From an uncultured Rhodospirillales bacterium (lineage in GTDB: Bacteria > Pseudomonadota > Alphaproteobacteria > Acetobacterales > Acetobacteraceae), in the NCBI GenBank assembly GCA_903893975.1, contig CAITOL010000187.1, positions 1-37,654 of the forward strand: DNA of 37,654 bases, written 5' to 3'. Position numbers and translations under genes: made by a program. Below are positions 31,362-37,654 of the stretch, one piece after another. Positions within the stretch are counted from its first letter, which is position 1, and each line of letters begins with the position of its first letter. The notes below the pieces were generated by a model that had not been told where the DNA came from, ran no database searches, and saw only the letters and a list, made by a program, of their open reading frames with translations.

Positions 31362-34051
31362 TCGAACTCTCCGTCAACGGCGCCAACCTGCTCTGGCCCG
31401 GCAATCCCATGCTGCGCCTGGCGGATTTCCTGCGCGACCAGCTCGGCCTCACCGGCACCAAAATCGGCTGCAACGCCGGCGATTGCGGCGCCTGCACCGT
31501 GCTGCTCGATGGCCAACAGGTCTGCGCCTGTCTGGTGCCGATGGGCCAGACCGATGGCTGCACCGTCGAAACGGTGGAAGCCCTCGCCGATCGCGGCGCC
31601 CTGTCCGCGCTGCAAGCCGCCTTCCTGCGCCACGGCGCCGCCCAATGCGGCTTCTGCACCCCCGGCATCCTCATGGCCGCCGTCGCGTTGCTGCAACACA
31701 CCCCCAATCCCGACGCGGCCCAGGTGCAAGACGCGCTCGGCGGCGTGCTCTGCCGCTGCACCGGCTACCGCAAAATCATCGACGCCATTCTCGACGTCGC
31801 CGCCCACCCCACCGCAGCCGACAGCGCCGGGAATGGCGTCGGCGCCCGCCGCCCTCGGGTAGACGGTGCGGCCAAACTCACCGGCGCCGAAGGCTTTGGC
31901 GCCGACCTGCTGCCAGAGGCCGACGCACTGCATCTGCGCGCCATCCGCAGCCCCCACGCCCATGCCCGCTTCACCATGGGGGACCTCACGGCCTTCCGCG
32001 CCGCCCACCCCGCCATCGCCCTGGTCCTCACGGCGGCGGATATCCCCAACAACCTCTACGGCATCTATCCGGATGGCAAAGACCAGAAGGTGCTGGCCGA
32101 TGGCTATGTGCGCCATCTTGGGGAGCCGGTGTGCGCCTTGGTCGGCCCCGCGCCCGCTCTGGCCGCGATCCGCGATGCCGACCTGCCGATCACCTGGGCC
32201 GAACTGCCGCCCGTTGCCTTCACCGCCACCAGCCCCGCGCTGCACCCACATGCCGCCGGCAACATCCTGTGTCAGGGCCGGGTCGCACGCGGCGATCCCG
32301 CCCAAGGCTTCGCCGCCGGCGCCGTGCACGCCCAGGTCGCGCTGCAGACCGGCCTGGTCGAACACGCCTATCTCGAACCCGAAGCCGGGTTTGCCGAGCG
32401 CGTTGGCGATCGGATCGAAATCACCGCCTGCACCCAAACCCCGTATATGGACCGCGACGAGCTGGCGCTGATCCTGCGCCTCGCCCCCGCCCAGGTCCGC
32501 ATCATCCCCACTGCGGTCGGCGGCGGCTTCGGCGGCAAGCTGGATCTGTCGGTGCAACCGCTGCTCGCCCTCGCCGCGTGGCGGCTGCGCCAGCCGGTGC
32601 GCTGGGTCTATAGCCGCGCGGAAAGCATGCTCGCCACCACCAAGCGCCACCCGTCCCGCATCACCGCCGAAGCCGCCGCCGACGCGTCCGGCCACCTCAC
32701 CGCCCTTCGCTTCCATGGCGATTTTGACACTGGCGCCTATGCCAGCTGGGGCCCCACCGTTGCCAACCGAGTGCCAGTCCACGCCACCGGCCCCTATCGC
32801 GTGCCCCATCTGCTCTGCACCTCCACCGCCTGGTACAGCAACGGCCCGCCCGCTGGCGCCTTTCGCGGCTTCGGCGTGCCGCAAGCCGCCATCGCCGCCG
32901 AAGCCTTGATGGACGACCTGGCCGACCGCCTCGGCCAGGACCGGCTGGCCTTCCGCCGCCGCAACGCCCTCGGCGTCGGCGATGCCACCGCCACCGGGCA
33001 AATCCTCGGGGCAGGGGCGGCGCTGCCGCACTGCCTCGACGCCCTCGCCCCGCGCTGGGCCGCCTTGCGGGCAGAGGTCGCCGCCTTCAACGCCACCAAC
33101 ACCGTGTTGCGCCGCGGTGTCGGCGTCGCCTGCATGTGGTACGGCATCGGCAACACCTCGATGTCCAACCCGTCCGCCATGCGCATCGGCCTCACTGCCG
33201 AGGGGCAATGCATCCTGTTCTCCGGCGCCGTTGATATCGGCCAGGGCTCCAACACCATCCTGCGGCAGATCGCCGCCACCGCCCTGGGCGTGGCGGACGA
33301 CGCCATCACCCTGGTCACCGGCGATACCGACCGCACGCTCGATGCCGGCAAAACCAGCGCCTCGCGGCAAACCTTCGTCAGCGGCAACGCCGCCCGCCTG
33401 GCCGCCGCCGGCCTGCGCGCGGAACTCCTGCGCCGCGCCAATGCCGGCCCCACCGCCCGCATCACCCTCGGCGCCGGCGTGGTTGAAATCCTGGACCACG
33501 GCACCCGCCACCTTCTAGACCTCAGCCAGTTCCCCGCCGAGGAGGGTTTGGTGCTTGACCATATCGGCCAGTTCGATCCGCCCACCACCCCGCTCACCGC
33601 GGACGGCCAAGGCGTGCCCTATGCCAGCTACGCCTTCGCCGCCCAACTGGCGCTGGTGGAGGTTGATACACGCCTCGGCACCGTCCGCACCCTGCGCATC
33701 GTCGCCGCGCATGATGTCGGCCGCGCCATCAACCCCACTTTGGTGGAAGGCCAGATCCACGGCGGCATCGCCCAGGGCCTCGGCCTCGCTTTGATGGAAG
33801 ACTATGTCCCCGGCCGCACCGACAATCTGCACGACTATCTCATCCCCACCATTGGCGACATTCCGCCGATTGAAACCATCCTGATCGAACAGCCAGACCC
33901 GCTCGGCCCCTACGGCGCCAAGGGGGTGGGGGAGCCCGCTTTGGTCGCCACCGCACCCGCCATCCTCAACGCCATCGCCGATGCCACCGGCGCCCGCATC
34001 ACCCATATCCCCGCCACGCCCGAGCGGGTCCTTGCGGCACTCCCGCGATGA
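31358..34051 (+). CDS. Fused 2Fe-2S / molybdopterin subunit of a molybdenum hydroxylase
   Basis: An 897-residue fusion. Residues 1-80 hold a plant-type 2Fe-2S cluster (Cys38, Cys43, Cys46, Cys58). Residues about 80-150 hold the second cluster (Cys97, Cys100, Cys132, Cys134). Residues 160-897 form the Mo-cofactor domain with 'AVGGGFGGKLDL' near residue 390, 'AGAFRGFGVPQ' near 503, and the catalytic glutamate at about residue 859 in GAKGVGEPA. The layout is like the homodimeric aldehyde oxidoreductases, yet a separate FAD subunit lies next to it. It should hydroxylate an aromatic heterocycle or oxidise an aldehyde with water as oxygen source. The 6-hydroxynicotinate-reductase-like gene downstream favours an N-heterocycle (inference). 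ATGA-coupled on both sides. Confidence 0.92.
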   Translation: MIELSVNGANLLWPGNPMLRLADFLRDQLGLTGTKIGCNAGDCGACTVLLDGQQVCACLVPMGQTDGCTVETVEALADRGALSALQAAFLRHGAAQCGFCTPGILMAAVALLQHTPNPDAAQVQDALGGVLCRCTGYRKIIDAILDVAAHPTAADSAGNGVGARRPRVDGAAKLTGAEGFGADLLPEADALHLRAIRSPHAHARFTMGDLTAFRAAHPAIALVLTAADIPNNLYGIYPDGKDQKVLADGYVRHLGEPVCALVGPAPALAAIRDADLPITWAELPPVAFTATSPALHPHAAGNILCQGRVARGDPAQGFAAGAVHAQVALQTGLVEHAYLEPEAGFAERVGDRIEITACTQTPYMDRDELALILRLAPAQVRIIPTAVGGGFGGKLDLSVQPLLALAAWRLRQPVRWVYSRAESMLATTKRHPSRITAEAAADASGHLTALRFHGDFDTGAYASWGPTVANRVPVHATGPYRVPHLLCTSTAWYSNGPPAGAFRGFGVPQAAIAAEALMDDLADRLGQDRLAFRRRNALGVGDATATGQILGAGAALPHCLDALAPRWAALRAEVAAFNATNTVLRRGVGVACMWYGIGNTSMSNPSAMRIGLTAEGQCILFSGAVDIGQGSNTILRQIAATALGVADDAITLVTGDTDRTLDAGKTSASRQTFVSGNAARLAAAGLRAELLRRANAGPTARITLGAGVVEILDHGTRHLLDLSQFPAEEGLVLDHIGQFDPPTTPLTADGQGVPYASYAFAAQLALVEVDTRLGTVRTLRIVAAHDVGRAINPTLVEGQIHGGIAQGLGLALMEDYVPGRTDNLHDYLIPTIGDIPPIETILIEQPDPLGPYGAKGVGEPALVATAPAILNAIADATGARITHIPATPERVLAALPR

Positions 34052-34980
34052 AACACCCGCATCATCCCCGCAACGTCGATGTTGATACCTCCAAGGATGG
34101 TGCGCTGGTCCGCTCACGCACCTCCCGCCTCGCCGCCACCGGCCGCGCCAGCACCATCCTGCGCGTCGGCCTGCGTCAGCCCTGGCATGGGGACATGTAC
34201 CACCGCGCGCTGACCGTGTCCTGGCCACGCTTCTTCGCGGCGGCAACCCTGGTCTACCTGTTCGCCAACAGCGTGTTCGCGCTCGCCTTCCTCGCCCAGC
34301 CCGGCAGCATCACCAACGCCCAGCCGGGCTCCTTCCTCGATGCCTTCTTCTTCAGCGTGCAAACCTTCGGCACCATCGGCTACGGCGTCATGTCGCCGGC
34401 CACCCCCTGGGCCAACGCGGTGATGACGGTCGAAACCCTGGTCGGCATCATGCTCGTCGCCCTCACCACCGGCGTCATGTTCGCCCGCGTCTCCCGCCCC
34501 ACCGCCCGGGTGCTGTTCAGCAAGGTCGCCGTCATCACCGACTGGGAAGGCGTGCCAACGCTGATGGTCCGCATGGGCAATCAGCGGATCAGCCAGATCG
34601 TCCAGGCCGAGGTCGGCATGAGCCTGGTGCGCAACGAACGCACCCGCGAAGGCCAAAGCCTGCGCCGCTTCTACGACCTCAAGCTCGAACGCACCCGCAC
34701 CCCGGTCTTCGCCATGTCGTTCCAGGCCATGCACCGCATCGACCCGTCGAGCCCGCTTTACGGCATGACACATGACGACCTCGAAGCCACCGAGGCAGAA
34801 CTCGTCGTCACCGTCACCGGCATGGATGAAACCATGGGCGCCACCGTGCACGCCCGCGGCTCCTACCTGCCGTCGGAAATCCGCTACCGCCACCGCTACG
34901 TCGATATCTTCGGCATGACCCCGGAAGGCCGCCGCGCCATCGACTATCGCCGCTTTCACGATACGGAGCCCACGGCATGA
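34048..34980 (+). CDS. Inward-rectifier type potassium channel (KirBac-like)
   Basis: Inner-membrane K+ channel of 310 residues. A slide-helix region 'PWHGDMYHRALTVSWPRFF' (residues 45-63) precedes the first span (about 61-83). The pore helix 'FLDAFFFSVQTFGTIGYG' carries the selectivity filter TIGYG (109-113), and the second span is about 121-147. The C-terminal domain (about 155-300) is the immunoglobulin-like cytoplasmic gate of Kir channels, with 'NERTREGQSLRRFYDLKLER' and 'DETMGATVHARGSY'. Its stop and start each overlap a neighbour by ATGA, so it is translated between the Mo hydroxylase and the reductase-like gene. That placement is unusual for a K+ channel. Confidence 0.92.
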   Translation: MKHPHHPRNVDVDTSKDGALVRSRTSRLAATGRASTILRVGLRQPWHGDMYHRALTVSWPRFFAAATLVYLFANSVFALAFLAQPGSITNAQPGSFLDAFFFSVQTFGTIGYGVMSPATPWANAVMTVETLVGIMLVALTTGVMFARVSRPTARVLFSKVAVITDWEGVPTLMVRMGNQRISQIVQAEVGMSLVRNERTREGQSLRRFYDLKLERTRTPVFAMSFQAMHRIDPSSPLYGMTHDDLEATEAELVVTVTGMDETMGATVHARGSYLPSEIRYRHRYVDIFGMTPEGRRAIDYRRFHDTEPTA

Positions 34981-36455
34981 CCACGACCCATGCCGGCCCC
35001 GACGGTCCGGCCGAAGCCGCCCTGGCCGAAATCAACCGCCCGGCAGACGCTGTCGTGCTGTGCGATGCCTGCCCGGTGCTCTGCCGCATCCGCCCGGGCA
35101 AAACCGGCGCCTGCGACCGCTACGGCAATGTCGATAACCGCCTCACCCGCATGGACCCGCTGACCATGCTGGTCCGCAGCCCCGATCAGGTCCGCTTCGC
35201 CGGCGCCGACTGGCCCGCCAACCCGCTCGCCGCCCGCGACGTCTTCCCCACCGGCATCGGCGCCAGCACCACCTACCCGGACTATAAACCCGCCCCCTTC
35301 ATCGTCGGCGCCGACATCGACGGCGTGGACATGGTCACCGTGGTCTCGGAGGGTATTTTCTCCTATTGCGGCCTGAAGGTGAAAATCGATACCGACCGCC
35401 ATCTCGGCCCGGAAACCGCCGCCGTGCGCGCCGGCGGCGAACAGATCGGCCACGTCACCACCGCCGAATATGGCAGCCAGATGCTCAGCCTCGGCGGGGT
35501 GCATCACCTCACCGGCGGCTCCAAGAAGGAAGGGGCCGCCACCTGCGACGCCCTGCTCGCCCTCGCCAACGGTGCGGCGGTGGATCTCACCATCGACGGT
35601 GGTGCCGCCGTGCGCGTCCAGTCCCGCGCCGCCCCGGTGGTCGATGGCGCGCCCGAAGCCCGCATGCGCGTCGGCTGCGGCAGTGCCACCATCGGCATTT
35701 TCGCCGGCCAATGGCTCGGCCATGCCGATGAGGTGATCGTCGTCGATGACCACATCACCGGCGTGCTCACCGAACACCAGGCCGGCAAGTTTCTCGGCAT
35801 GCGCCCCGCCGGCATCCGCGTCCGCGGCCGCCGCTCCACCCCCGGCCGCTACTTCCAGGTCGCCAATCCCGGCCTCGGCTGGGGCGGCACCGATATCGCG
35901 GACCCGCTCGCCATCATCGAACGGATCGACGCTAAACTGGCCTGGCCCGGCCTGCGCCTGCTGATGGTCTCCACCACCGGCGAACACGCCGCCTGGTTCG
36001 TGCTCGACAGCGCACTCCACCCGCAACCCGCCCCCATGCCGCCCGCCATCACCGCCGCCGTCGCCCGCATTGGGGAGAATTGTGAGCCCGCATTGTGCTC
36101 CGTCCTGTTCATGGCCGGGGCCGGCGGCAGCCTGCGCGCCGGGGCCACGGAAAATCCGGTGCTCCTCACCCAGGCCGTGCAATCCGGCCGCGCCCGCGTT
36201 ACCTCCGGCGGCGCCCGCGTCTTCATCTGGCCTGGCGGCGGCATCACCTATCTGGTGGATGTCGCGGACATGCCGGCCCAATCCTTCGGCGCCGTCCCCA
36301 CCCCGGCGCTGGTTGCCCCGATCGAATTCACCCTGCCCGCCGCCGACTACGCTGGCCTCGGCGGCTATACCGACCGCGTCCGCCCGCTCGCCGACATCCT
36401 CGCCGAAACCCGTCCGCGCGGCGTCACCCTGCCCGGGGGCGTGTTTCCGCGATAG
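34977..36455 (+). CDS. 6-hydroxynicotinate-reductase-like protein
   Basis: A 492-residue protein. The N-terminus carries four cysteines, Cys29, Cys32, Cys36 and Cys46, in 'LCDACPVLCRIRPGKTGACD', enough to bind an iron-sulfur cluster. The pattern and the following 'RYGNVDNRLTRMDP' match proteins annotated as 6-hydroxynicotinate reductase, first known from anaerobic nicotinate fermentation in Eubacterium barkeri. The remainder holds Gly-rich stretches such as 'GCGSATIGIFAGQWLGHADE'. No signal peptide or membrane span is seen. Start overlaps the channel gene (ATGA), and it ends the operon before a terminator-like hairpin. In an aerobe the real reaction may differ from the name; recognition is from memory and untested. 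Confidence 0.7.
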   Translation: MTTTHAGPDGPAEAALAEINRPADAVVLCDACPVLCRIRPGKTGACDRYGNVDNRLTRMDPLTMLVRSPDQVRFAGADWPANPLAARDVFPTGIGASTTYPDYKPAPFIVGADIDGVDMVTVVSEGIFSYCGLKVKIDTDRHLGPETAAVRAGGEQIGHVTTAEYGSQMLSLGGVHHLTGGSKKEGAATCDALLALANGAAVDLTIDGGAAVRVQSRAAPVVDGAPEARMRVGCGSATIGIFAGQWLGHADEVIVVDDHITGVLTEHQAGKFLGMRPAGIRVRGRRSTPGRYFQVANPGLGWGGTDIADPLAIIERIDAKLAWPGLRLLMVSTTGEHAAWFVLDSALHPQPAPMPPAITAAVARIGENCEPALCSVLFMAGAGGSLRAGATENPVLLTQAVQSGRARVTSGGARVFIWPGGGITYLVDVADMPAQSFGAVPTPALVAPIEFTLPAADYAGLGGYTDRVRPLADILAETRPRGVTLPGGVFPR

Positions 36456-36487
36456 CTGCCCGTAATCAAGCATGGTTGCCCCGGCCT

Positions 36488-37654
<1,167 letters not shown>

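Overview
The window looks like chromosomal DNA of a high-GC alphaproteobacterium, most likely an Acetobacteraceae/Rhodospirillales relative. This rests on strong GC bias at third codon positions, dense ATGA/TAATG/GTGA-overlapped operons, many peptide and branched-chain amino-acid type ABC transporters, and T-rich nested-hairpin intergenic repeats of a kind I associate with that family. The lineage is an inference from content; there is no rRNA or other marker gene here. I see no tRNA, rRNA, CRISPR array, phage gene or intact insertion sequence. No stretch longer than about 200 bases lacks a gene or a recognisable element.

Layout. 1-8064: a proline-rich hypothetical on the minus strand, then a complete peptide-type ABC importer (binding protein, two ATPases, two permeases) running into a nucleoside hydrolase and an EamA exporter. 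8061-9321: a short leader peptide, a set of competing RNA hairpins and a terminator in front of aspartate-semialdehyde dehydrogenase (asd). This is a candidate amino-acid attenuator and in my view the best-supported unusual element in the window. 9355-11135: an IspZ-like membrane protein and a class I aminotransferase, both minus strand. 11217-11585: a BrnA/CopG antitoxin behind a decayed BrnT toxin. 11649-15039: a second peptide-type importer without ATPase genes, with a nested-hairpin repeat between the binding-protein and permease genes. 15023-17677: an amidase and a family III CoA-transferase, divergent. 17727-18061: VapB with a VapC that has lost its middle. 18071-24868: a plus-strand operon of EPSP synthase, two near-duplicate M20 amidohydrolases, an N-acetylmannosamine-6-phosphate epimerase, a BadF-type sugar kinase and a gamma-glutamyltransferase-like hydrolase. 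25050-30449: a minus-strand livKHMGF operon ending in a D-2-hydroxyacid dehydrogenase. 30558-36455: a plus-strand operon of a molybdenum hydroxylase (FAD subunit plus fused 2Fe-2S/Mo subunit), an inward-rectifier type K+ channel and a 6-hydroxynicotinate-reductase-like protein. 36544-end: a truncated aspartate aminotransferase.

How it fits together. Much of the window imports and dismantles nitrogen compounds: two peptide-type ABC systems, one Liv system, amidase, M20 deacylases, a GGT-like hydrolase, nucleoside hydrolase and aminotransferases. The 18-25 kb operon joins amino-sugar enzymes to peptide/amide hydrolases and suggests salvage of cell-wall or N-acylated material (inference). The 30.5-36.5 kb operon, divergent from the Liv system, suggests uptake and hydroxylation/reduction of an N-heterocycle (inference). 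Two toxin-antitoxin loci each keep the antitoxin and have lost the toxin.
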